A stretch of DNA of 28,084 bases, taken from contig CAZSTA010000025.1 in the NCBI GenBank assembly GCA_964609495.1, forward strand, positions 1 to 28,084. The letters run 5' to 3'. Source of the stretch: CAZSTA01 sp964609495 [NCBI: uncultured bacterium] (lineage in GTDB: Bacteria; CAZSTA01). The position numbers and the translations under genes are program-made. This document shows, in pieces, positions 14,565-20,715 of the stretch (positions are counted from its first letter, which is position 1; every line of letters begins with the position of its first letter). The notes below the pieces were generated by a model that ran no database searches, was not told where the DNA came from, and saw only the letters and a list, made by a program, of their open reading frames with translations.

Positions 14565-15560
14565 TCACCTTGAGGCTACTCTCTCCCTATCTTTAGCCTC
14601 AGTTATCAAATTGCTCCACTTCCCGCATCTATCTCCCCAACGGGCGATAACCTGACCCTCCATCCTTATCTCAACTACTTCGCACCTATTAGGACATCCG
14701 TCGCACTCGAAACTGGAGGCTCTATACTCCAGTTCAGCGGCTCTGAATCCTCTGAAGTCGGTCTCCTCTGAAGTGAGGAACATCTTCTCCTTAGCTAATA
14801 TCGCCGCTCCGATCGCTCCCATAACGTCGAAATGAAGAGGAACAATTATTTCAGCCTCTAAAGTTTGCTCAAAAGCAGATCTGATGCCCTTATTCGCGGC
14901 TACGCCCCCTTGAAACACTATAGGAGGCTGAATCTCCTTACCCTTGGCTACATTATTCAGGTAATTTCTAACTAAAGCCTCACACAGCCCCCTTATTATA
15001 TCCTCTTTAGAGTGCCCCATCTGTTGCTTATGGATCATATCAGATTCGGCGAAAACTGTGCAACGACCAGCGATTCTCACGGAGGCTTTAGAACGCAAAG
15101 CCATATCTCCAAATTTCTCTATAGGAATACCTAATCTAGCCGCTTGATGATCTAAAAAAGAGCCTGTGCCAGCCGCACAGACAGTATTCATAGCGAAGTC
15201 GATCGCTACTCCATATCTTAAGATTATTATCTTGGAATCCTGTCCCCCGATCTCCAATACGGTTCTGACATCAGGGACGAAATGAGAGGAGGCCACGGCA
15301 TGGGCGGTGATCTCGTTCTTTACCACATCAGCGCCGACTATCACTCCTGCTAAGTGTCTAGCGCTACCAGTAGTTCCGACTCCTCGAACAATTATATCGT
15401 CTGATATCCTCTTCCCCAGTTCTCCCAACCCATTTTGCACCGCTTGGATGGGTTGACCACCGGTGCGGATATATAAGGTCTCCAAGACGTTAACCTCATC
15501 ATCTATCAGCGCCAAGTTGGTGCTTACAGACCCCACATCTACTCCCAGATAAGTATTCAT
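14565..15560 (-). CDS. BadF/BadG/BcrA-type ATPase (acyl-CoA dehydratase activase)
   Basis: ASKHA-fold ATPase of 331 residues that uses ATP to push an electron to a low-potential Fe-S partner. The N-terminal phosphate loop is GVDVGSVSTNLAL (6-18); LEIGGQDSKIII is the second. The [4Fe-4S] cluster, shared at the dimer interface, should be bound by C128 (NTVCAAGTGSFLD) and C167 (AGRCTVFAESDMIH). The C-terminus adds C286-x2-C289-x3-C293 and C312 (GDRCGKW), as seen in the COG1924 subgroup and possibly metal binding. The upstream DUF2229 gene ends 21 nt before it. This pair resembles double-cubane reductase or hydroxyacyl-CoA dehydratase activating systems; the final substrate is unknown and oxygen-sensitive. 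Confidence 0.92.
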   Translation of the reverse strand: MNTYLGVDVGSVSTNLALIDDEVNVLETLYIRTGGQPIQAVQNGLGELGKRISDDIIVRGVGTTGSARHLAGVIVGADVVKNEITAHAVASSHFVPDVRTVLEIGGQDSKIIILRYGVAIDFAMNTVCAAGTGSFLDHQAARLGIPIEKFGDMALRSKASVRIAGRCTVFAESDMIHKQQMGHSKEDIIRGLCEALVRNYLNNVAKGKEIQPPIVFQGGVAANKGIRSAFEQTLEAEIIVPLHFDVMGAIGAAILAKEKMFLTSEETDFRGFRAAELEYRASSFECDGCPNRCEVVEIRMEGQVIARWGDRCGKWSNLITEAKDRERVASR

Positions 15561-15581
15561 ATAAATCTCCAGCTTCTCCTT

Positions 15582-16562
15582 TCAGCTTCTTCTCACCAGC
15601 ATATCCACAAAGGCTTCTAGGCGAGTCATAACTCCTGCATCTCCCGTATGCTCATCGATAATTAGCGACATACAGGGCATATTGCCCATTCGCTTAGCAT
15701 CTCTTGTTATCAGCTCGCTCACCATCGAATCTGGACCACAGCCAAAAGATTCTACCATAATGATCCCATCTACACTTCTAGTTTCCAAGAAGTGATAGGC
15801 CGCTCCTATCGTCTCCTTCCCAGAGGTCCAAAACATCGCTTGGGGAAGTTTATTTGCTTCCTCCTCGATCACCTCTGGAGATAACATCTCGGTCATTAGT
15901 ACCTCAACCCCCATCTCCCTTAACTTCTTTACCAGATTCATAGTGATAAAAGAATCGTCTATCAAATAGGAATGACCAAGAAGAGCTATCTTCAATCGAT
16001 TTGGTCTTCTCTCTCTTATAGTTTGGGGAATAGCTGATGATCCCTTCTCCATAACCTTTATGGCCTCTAGAGGAGTCAAGCCAGTCCTGATTATATCTCG
16101 AAAGCGAAGATACTCCTTCCAAGCAGTTCGATAGCTCAGGAGTATCTTAAAGATATTGCCGGTAAATAATTTCCCAGCTTGCACGATCGGTTGGTAGAGA
16201 GCAAATATTCTATCGTGTAAATTGATATAACTATCGATTATAGGAGGTAAATCGGAAAATGAACCCCTTATCATATCGGTTACTCCGATTATCTTGGGGC
16301 AGGTATAAGCTCCCTTCTCCACACTCTTCAGGCGGGGTAGGAATAAGAAATCAACCTTGTCCGCTAACTCCAAAACATGGCCATGATAAGTCTTGACTGG
16401 CAGACAAGCCTCATCGACTGCCTTCTTCAAACCATTCTCCAATATCCTTTTATTAGTTACACCTGAGGTAACAACTTTAGCTCCTAACCCCTCGAAGAAA
16501 GTCTTCCACAGAGGATAGTATCTATAATAGAATAGGCCTTGGGGGATACCGACCTTCAACAT
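15582..16562 (-). CDS. DUF2229 / acyl-CoA dehydratase activase-related protein
   Basis: Protein of 326 residues related to the D-component of 2-hydroxyacyl-CoA dehydratases and double-cubane proteins. The N-terminus VGIPQGLFYYRYYPLWKTFF is the family signature, followed by DEACLPVK (C53), YTCPK (C88) and ESFGCGPDSM (C275). Three conserved cysteines could hold one [4Fe-4S] cluster. In many genomes this segment is fused to the BadF ATPase; here it is a separate upstream gene. ATG 16562 is chosen over GTG 16568 because AAAGGAG then lies 8 nt away. The start overlaps the stop of a 30-codon ORF. It should accept electrons from the ATPase and reduce an unknown substrate. Confidence 0.88.
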   Translation of the reverse strand: MLKVGIPQGLFYYRYYPLWKTFFEGLGAKVVTSGVTNKRILENGLKKAVDEACLPVKTYHGHVLELADKVDFLFLPRLKSVEKGAYTCPKIIGVTDMIRGSFSDLPPIIDSYINLHDRIFALYQPIVQAGKLFTGNIFKILLSYRTAWKEYLRFRDIIRTGLTPLEAIKVMEKGSSAIPQTIRERRPNRLKIALLGHSYLIDDSFITMNLVKKLREMGVEVLMTEMLSPEVIEEEANKLPQAMFWTSGKETIGAAYHFLETRSVDGIIMVESFGCGPDSMVSELITRDAKRMGNMPCMSLIIDEHTGDAGVMTRLEAFVDMLVRRS

Positions 16563-16648
16563 AACCACATCTCCTTTCGCTTTATATGAGAGTTAATTGG
16601 TTCACGATCTTTGGGATCGGTCAACCTCCCAGCCTCATAATCGCCCAT
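16556..16648 (-). CDS. Candidate 30-residue small protein or leader peptide
   Basis: An ORF of 30 codons plus stop, too short for most gene callers. It has its own ribosome-binding site (TGGAGG 8 nt before the ATG). It begins MGDYEAGRLTDPKDREP and ends KRKEMWLC, is hydrophilic and has a single C-terminal cysteine. Its TGA overlaps the ATG of the DUF2229 gene (ATGTTGA, different frames), as in translational coupling. It lies in the 160-nt leader downstream of the operon promoter. I know no homologue. It may be a real microprotein, a coupling leader or chance. Confidence 0.45.
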   Translation of the reverse strand: MGDYEAGRLTDPKDREPINSHIKRKEMWLC

Positions 16649-16732
16649 TATTACAACCTCCAGCTTATCTTTCTTTGAGAATCCCTGCTCTATACTTATC
16701 AGAATGGAAACTCTCAATAGCATTTGTAATCT

Positions 16733-16761
16733 ATTATACCACAGCTAGTTAATAGAGTCAA
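16733..16761 (-). promoter_or_regulatory. Promoter of the activase operon
   Basis: Minus-strand TTGACT (16756-16761), a 17-nt spacer and TATAAT (16733-16738). The start should be near 16726, with a 5' leader that includes the small ORF at 16556-16648. It lies just downstream of the tRNA terminator. Confidence 0.8.
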
Positions 16762-16769
16762 GATCAGGT

Positions 16770-16811
16770 AAAAAAAGGTCAAACTAATGGATACTCTTCC
16801 AAAGTTTGACC
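16770..16811 (-). terminator. Strong terminator of the tRNA-Phe/tRNA-Thr transcript
   Basis: Minus-strand GGTCAAACT (16803-16811) pairs perfectly with AGTTTGACC (16777-16785), a 9-bp stem, with an inner TGGA/TCCA hairpin, then a run of seven T. This is a textbook rho-independent terminator 20 nt after the tRNA-Thr 3' end. It isolates the tRNA unit from the activase operon. Confidence 0.93.
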
Positions 16812-16830
16812 TCAATACTACTAACCCCTA

Positions 16831-16906
16831 TGGAGCCGACGACCAGACTCGAACTGGTGACCTGCTCATTACGAGTGAGCTGCTCTACCTGCTGAGCTAC
16901 GTCGGC
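16831..16906 (-). tRNA. tRNA-Thr (anticodon CGT)
   Basis: 76-nt gene on the minus strand with encoded CCA (16831-16833). The acceptor arm is 7 bp (GCCGACG/CGTCGGC), the D-stem GCTC/GAGC and the anticodon stem GCTCA/TGAGC. The loop CTCGTAA places CGT at 34-36, which reads ACG threonine codons. The T-arm is ACCAG-TTCGAGT-CTGGT and matches consensus. It is the second gene of a two-tRNA unit, 31 nt after tRNA-Phe. Confidence 0.97.
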
Positions 16907-16937
16907 GGAGATAGGACCATGGAATACTTCTCATAAA

Positions 16938-17013
16938 TGGTGCCGAGGCCCAGAGTCGGACTGGGGACACGTGGATTTTCAGTCCACTGCTCTACCACCT
17001 GAGCTACCTCGGC
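16938..17013 (-). tRNA. tRNA-Phe (anticodon GAA), unusual T-loop
   Basis: 76-nt gene on the minus strand with encoded CCA (16938-16940). The acceptor stem is GCCGAGG/CCTCGGC, the anticodon stem GTGGA/TCCAC and loop CTGAAAA gives GAA at 34-36. The T-arm is CCCAG-TCCGACT-CTGGG. Thus position 55, nearly always T (pseudouridine), is C here, while the stem pairs fully. It is the first gene of the two-tRNA transcript. Confidence 0.95.
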
Positions 17014-17056
17014 ACATCCACCATAGATATTTTATAAAAAACCGGCGTGAAAACCC

Positions 17057-17077
17057 CCACCCTTGTGGTAGGGGTGG
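17057..17077 (-). other. Hairpin in the tRNA leader
   Basis: On the minus strand CCACCC (17072-17077) pairs with GGGTGG (17057-17062) across a 9-nt loop, followed by GGGTTTTC. It lies between the promoter at 17105-17133 and tRNA-Phe. It resembles a weak attenuator or processing signal, but the T-run is short. Confidence 0.35.
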
Positions 17078-17104
17078 TTGACTGAGCCTTATCCTGTTGG
17101 CTTT

Positions 17105-17133
17105 ATTATAACATATATCTTCCTGAGAGTCAA
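17105..17133 (-). promoter_or_regulatory. Promoter of the tRNA-Phe/tRNA-Thr unit
   Basis: Minus-strand TTGACT (17128-17133), a 17-nt spacer and TATAAT (17105-17110). The start near 17098 gives a leader of about 85 nt before tRNA-Phe. Confidence 0.82.
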
Positions 17134-17155
17134 TAGGAAATTACAGGGGAAGCAT

Positions 17156-17173
17156 AAAAAAATCGGGGACGAT
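17156..17173 (-). terminator. Possible weak terminator after the FAD oxidoreductase
   Basis: Minus strand: ATCG-TCCC-CGAT (17162-17173) followed by seven T, 21 nt after the stop. The stem is only 4 bp, so termination is uncertain despite the T-run. Confidence 0.35.
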
Positions 17174-17194
17174 GTTATCTGTCATTGATTCGTT

Positions 17195-18439
17195 TCAAAC
17201 CACCACTACTTTTCTCAGTATTTCGTGCTTAAGTACATTCCCAGCTATTGATCTTGGCGAAACACCATTAATCGCTGCTCTCGCTGCGGCAGCCCCACTA
17301 GCTTCCCCAATTCCAGAGACCACAGGCATTATTCGTAATGAGGCATGAGCCTCATGGGTTGAACTAATACATCTGGAGCCTATTAAAAGATTATCCACAC
17401 CTTTGGGGATAAGACATCGGTATGGTATTTCATAATAATCACCAGCGGGGATATATTTAATAACGGTTCCAGTCCCGGCTGGATTATGAATATCAATAGG
17501 ATAATTGCTTCTGGCAATACCATCGTCAAATTTCCGTGCGGAAAGGATATCTTCTTCAGTAAGGATGTATTCGCCTATTACCCTTCGTGTTTCCCGCACC
17601 CCAATTTGACTAGCCATCTTAATCAGATAAGCATCCGCGAAACGAGGCGAGTTTCTCTTGAAAAGCTTGAATAATTCTAGGGTTTGTCTCCTCCCCTCAA
17701 TTTCAGCCTCCGTAAGCTCAAAAACATCTATACCGCTCTTCCCTACGATTCTAGTCGTATTGAAATGGTAAACATCGGGAGCAAGGGTAGAAAAGACCAG
17801 GATATCCTCTCGAGGTTGTTCGACCTCCCCTGATGCTTTGGCTTTCAAAAGTATCTCGGTTAATTCTTCGGACAGCTCACGAGCTCCTGGGGCCCCCGAA
17901 ATGCCACCAACGCGAAAACATAAGGTCATAGGCTGACACAGTCCATCTTCCGAACGACCAATCTCTATCTCTGCTCCTGCTCTCGCCGCAACATCACCAT
18001 CACCCGTAGAATCGATGAATATTTTGGCTTCCAAGGATATTCTCCCAGATTTCCCCTCTGTATGAATAGCGTCTATAGACCCTTTAGAACATTCAAGACC
18101 AACGAATATTGAATGGAAAAGAACATCTACCCCATTTTCCCCCATCATCCTGTCGAGAACAACTTTCATCACCTCATCATCAAAAGTATGTCGGTCTTGA
18201 CAAAGCCCGCCTTCTTCCTCCAAGCGCTCAATCAATTCATTAAAGACTTCAGTTGTAAGGTTTTGATTCCCAAGCCTATAAGGCATAAACGGATTAACTA
18301 GTCCGGCGGTTGCCATACCTCCTAAAAACCCATATCTTTCCACAAGCAAAGTGGAGGCTCCACGTCTTGCCGCAGCGACCGCGGCTGATATTCCACCAGG
18401 TCCCCCACCGATGACAATAACGTCATATCTCTTTTCCAT
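17195..18439 (-). CDS. FAD-dependent oxidoreductase
   Basis: Flavoprotein of 414 residues in the FAD_oxidored (PF12831) group. The N-terminal Rossmann motif is VIVIGGGPGGISAAVA (8-23) with E34 as the ribose-binding acid. IDSTGDGDVAARAG is the second FAD motif and LLIGSRCISSTHEAHASLRIMPVVSGIGEASG near the C-terminus closes the FAD domain. Substrate is unknown; the family includes enzymes acting on organic acids and related compounds. The preceding LMW-phosphatase/ArsC-like gene ends 25 nt upstream, so the two probably share a transcript. Its AGGGGG site lies about 14 nt from the ATG, which is long. No signal peptide is visible. Confidence 0.87.
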   Translation of the reverse strand: MEKRYDVIVIGGGPGGISAAVAAARRGASTLLVERYGFLGGMATAGLVNPFMPYRLGNQNLTTEVFNELIERLEEEGGLCQDRHTFDDEVMKVVLDRMMGENGVDVLFHSIFVGLECSKGSIDAIHTEGKSGRISLEAKIFIDSTGDGDVAARAGAEIEIGRSEDGLCQPMTLCFRVGGISGAPGARELSEELTEILLKAKASGEVEQPREDILVFSTLAPDVYHFNTTRIVGKSGIDVFELTEAEIEGRRQTLELFKLFKRNSPRFADAYLIKMASQIGVRETRRVIGEYILTEEDILSARKFDDGIARSNYPIDIHNPAGTGTVIKYIPAGDYYEIPYRCLIPKGVDNLLIGSRCISSTHEAHASLRIMPVVSGIGEASGAAAARAAINGVSPRSIAGNVLKHEILRKVVVV

Positions 18440-18464
18440 TATTATAATTTTCCCCCTTCATGAA

Positions 18465-18914
18465 TCAATTACCACTCGCTTTTTCATCTTCTCCCCCAAA
18501 AGTTTCCTCAATCCAACCTCTGATTTCATCCCTTACGCGCCTAAAAACGATCAGCTTTTCATCATCCCTTCCCCTAAACTTAGAGGGATCCTCAAAATCT
18601 TTATGAAGATATTTCTTCCCTCCCGGAAAGAAAGGGCAAGTCTCTTTAGCATAGTCACAGACCGTAACCACATAATCAATCTTCATCTTAAGAAATTCCT
18701 TCACGCTCTTTGAACGATGCGCTGAGATATCGATACCGATTTCGGCCATTGCCTTAATAGCGAAAGGGTTCACGCTCGAAGGTTCTATCCCAGCACTATA
18801 CACCTCATAACAATCACCATAAAAAGCTCTCAGCAATCCTTCTGCCATCTGAGACCGAGATGAATTACGAGTACAAATAAATAAGACTCTTTTCTTTTCA
18901 CTGACTTGTTTCAT
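18465..18914 (-). CDS. Low-molecular-weight phosphatase / ArsC-type arsenate reductase
   Basis: 149-residue protein of the LMW tyrosine-phosphatase fold. The P-loop C14-TRNSS-R20 is in place, with D109 in FEDPS as the expected general acid. Two extra cysteines, C86 (VTVCDYAKETC) and C93, have the six-residue spacing of the redox cysteines of thioredoxin-coupled arsenate reductases (C82 and C89 in pI258 ArsC). This favours arsenate reductase over a protein phosphatase. There is no ArsR, ArsB or Acr3 gene nearby, and the neighbour is a flavoprotein. Expression site: cytosol. I withhold the arsC symbol because context does not support an arsenic operon. Confidence 0.85.
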   Translation of the reverse strand: MKQVSEKKRVLFICTRNSSRSQMAEGLLRAFYGDCYEVYSAGIEPSSVNPFAIKAMAEIGIDISAHRSKSVKEFLKMKIDYVVTVCDYAKETCPFFPGGKKYLHKDFEDPSKFRGRDDEKLIVFRRVRDEIRGWIEETFGGEDEKASGN

Positions 18915-19030
18915 TCTATCATTCTTTGTAGTAGCTTATAACGTTCCTGCTGTTTAGAGAGTAACCGAATGTCATTTAGGTGGAGCGGAGCGAAGTTGCC
19001 AATGTCGTGCTATAGGAAGTTGGGACGTGC

Positions 19031-19912
19031 TTACACTGTATGCCCGCCGCCAACGTAGAGTAATTGTCCGGTGAGCCAGCGCGCCTGCTCCGAGGCCAAA
19101 AAGACGATCACGTCTGCCACATCTTCGGGCTGACCCAATCGCCCCAGCGGGATCGAGGGTAGCTCTTGTTCCTCCAACTCCGGCGAGATATAGCCAGTTT
19201 GGATTGGTCCTGGTGAGACGATGTTGACTGTGATCCCAAACTTCCCCAATTCCTTGGCTGCACTACGGCTGAGAGATTCTAATGCGAATTTGCTAGCGCC
19301 ATAGAATATTTCTCCGGGGAAACAATACGCCCCGTCAGTACTAACATTGATGATCCGACCCCAACGCGCGCCACGCTCAACATATCGGCGCACATACTCA
19401 GCCATCATCAGAGCAGAAGCACGGCTGTTCACCGCGAAATGCCGATCGTGGCTCTCTGGTGTGATTAGGGTGGGGCGACTCCACCGCCCAGCCAGACGAT
19501 CCTGATCTTCTATTCCCGGCGGGAGAAAGGTATCAGGCTCCCAATGCGCTGCATTGTTGACGAGAACGTCCACAGGGCCGAACGCTTCTTCGGCACGATC
19601 GAAGAGGCTTGGAATTGTGGCAGGATCGGCGAGGTCTGCTTCCCAAGTCTCAGCTTGTCCCCCGTGGTCGTGGATAGCTTGGACGACCTCGTCGGCGGAC
19701 AAGGCTTGCCTAGCCCGATAGAACGCCATGCCATAGTTGCTTATCTTATCTGCTTCGATCTTTTTACCATTGAGGGTCTCCATTGGCAGACGGAGATAGT
19801 TAATGAACACCGCCGCACCCTCCGCAGCGAGGGCTTTAGCCGTGGCAGCGCCGATGCCATGGTTGGCGCCCGTCACCAGGGCGACCTTACCTTTCAATCC
19901 AGTATCAATCAT
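19031..19912 (-). CDS. Short-chain dehydrogenase/reductase (SDR), probably acquired
   Basis: NAD(P)-dependent oxidoreductase of 293 residues in the classical/extended-length SDR range. Visible motifs are TGANHGIG (14-21), NNAA (119-122), S191 in INVST and the catalytic Y204-x3-K208 (YGASK); PG at 234-235 follows. It is longer than a usual classical SDR because of an inserted segment near residues 43-70. The base composition differs from neighbours: 19081-19140 counts 36 of 60 G+C, whereas 17461-17520 in the FAD gene counts 25 of 60. AAAGGAG supports the start. It has its own promoter and is flanked upstream by a terminator, so it is a self-contained transcription unit. Substrate unknown. Confidence 0.9.
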   Translation of the reverse strand: MIDTGLKGKVALVTGANHGIGAATAKALAAEGAAVFINYLRLPMETLNGKKIEADKISNYGMAFYRARQALSADEVVQAIHDHGGQAETWEADLADPATIPSLFDRAEEAFGPVDVLVNNAAHWEPDTFLPPGIEDQDRLAGRWSRPTLITPESHDRHFAVNSRASALMMAEYVRRYVERGARWGRIINVSTDGAYCFPGEIFYGASKFALESLSRSAAKELGKFGITVNIVSPGPIQTGYISPELEEQELPSIPLGRLGQPEDVADVIVFLASEQARWLTGQLLYVGGGHTV

Positions 19913-19993
19913 AGCTTATGCTCCTTTTGTAAGAGAGTGAATCGCTACTTTGCCCACTACAAAACGATCATCGTCCTATTGCTTTCGAGACTA

Positions 19994-20022
19994 AGTATAG
20001 TGTAAATATGTGAAATTGTCAA
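19994..20022 (-). promoter_or_regulatory. Promoter of the SDR gene
   Basis: Minus-strand TTGACA (20017-20022), a 17-nt spacer and TATACT (19994-19999). It lies 82 nt upstream of the SDR start and just after the terminator at 20032-20069. Confidence 0.8.
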
Positions 20023-20031
20023 GGGTTTTTG

Positions 20032-20069
20032 GGCAAATAAGACCCCTAGCCTTTTAGGCTAAGGGTCTT
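20032..20069 (-). terminator. Terminator between the small membrane protein and the SDR
   Basis: Arms 20039-20051 and 20057-20069 form a stem of 12 pairs with one mismatch; the loop is 5 nt (20052-20056). On the minus strand it is followed by ATTTG (20038 downward), with only a partial T-run extending from the stem end CTTATTTG. Orientation fits the end of the 20100-20483 gene. Confidence 0.6.
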
Positions 20070-20099
20070 CAAGTCATATTCTATAAAGCAAATACAATA

Positions 20100-20483
20100 T
20101 TATTCCCTATAGGGTGGGATGTTGCTGGAACCTGCGCCTAATATGAACCGGATTATAGACATAAGACCGATCTTAATTCGGAAAGCATACATATTCCTTG
20201 CTGCTCTTCGCGGGAGTAAGCTATTATAGAATCTCGGGACAGCTTTTAAAATCTTTCTGGCTATTTCCTCCAACGAATGTTCGATAATGACAAAGGGGAT
20301 TAGGCAAGTCACCACGCCTATAGTTATTAACGCCTCGATATATCTTAACTTTATATACTCCCTGCTTTTTTGATCGGTTAAACAGGTGTGGATAAGGATG
20401 CCAAACACCAATATCTGACCAAAGAGGAAATAGGAGAAAAAAGTTAGAGATAATATAAGTATAATGGATGGTAACGTATCCAT
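20100..20483 (-). CDS. Hypothetical small membrane protein
   Basis: I recognise no family for this 127-residue protein. It has two hydrophobic segments (about residues 5-33 and 50-68), an amphipathic basic stretch (EEIARKILKAVPRF) and a basic C-terminus. The ATG at 20483 has AAGGAG 7 nt upstream, which favours it over a competing frame starting at 20535. It lies downstream of addA across a 232-nt gap with a possible addA terminator, so it is probably separately transcribed. The function is unknown. Confidence 0.55.
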   Translation of the reverse strand: MDTLPSIILILSLTFFSYFLFGQILVFGILIHTCLTDQKSREYIKLRYIEALITIGVVTCLIPFVIIEHSLEEIARKILKAVPRFYNSLLPRRAARNMYAFRIKIGLMSIIRFILGAGSSNIPPYRE

Positions 20484-20715
20484 AGCCGAACTCCTTATCT
20501 TCGAGAATCGCTACTCGAAGAAAATAAAGCTTCATATTAATAAGTGCCCCTTTCCAATTTAGTTGATAAGGAAAATATATTCTAGGAGAGAGCTTAAAGT
20601 GTATCGTCTATAAGTCGGGCTATAACTAATTCTATTAACTTAACCATAGGATTAAGGAGCACTACATTAATAATAGTCGCTATTTTAAATGACTATTATC
20701 CATAATATAAGGAGT
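20484..20715. other. Intergenic gap between addA and the small membrane-protein gene
   Basis: 232 nt, AT-rich, without a coding frame that I can support. It contains the inverted repeat at 20670-20699 and, presumably, the unseen promoter of the 20483 gene. The minus-strand sequence near 20535 has TATTAATATG, a poor -10-like element with no matching -35. Confidence 0.5.
20670..20699 (-). terminator. AT-rich inverted repeat after addA
   Basis: TAATAGTC (20671-20678) and GACTATTA (20691-20698) are perfect complements, extended by one A-T pair on the outside, with a 12-nt AT-rich loop. It begins 17 nt after the addA stop. It is followed on the minus strand by TTAATG, so a weak terminator or 3'-end stabiliser is likely. 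Confidence 0.5.

Noticed and set aside
17057-17077. Strong terminator in the tRNA leader
   Set aside because: The stem is 6 bp and is followed by GGG before only four T, so I class it as a hairpin of unknown role.
18465-18914. Part of an arsenic-resistance operon
   Set aside because: No ArsR, Acr3, ArsB or ArsA gene is nearby. The ArsC-like cysteine pair is noted but the context is a flavoprotein.
20224-20535. 103-residue frame overlapping the 20100-20483 gene on the same strand
   Set aside because: No ribosome-binding site, and its residues lack any consistent hydrophobic or repeat pattern. The 20483 start has AAGGAG at 7 nt.
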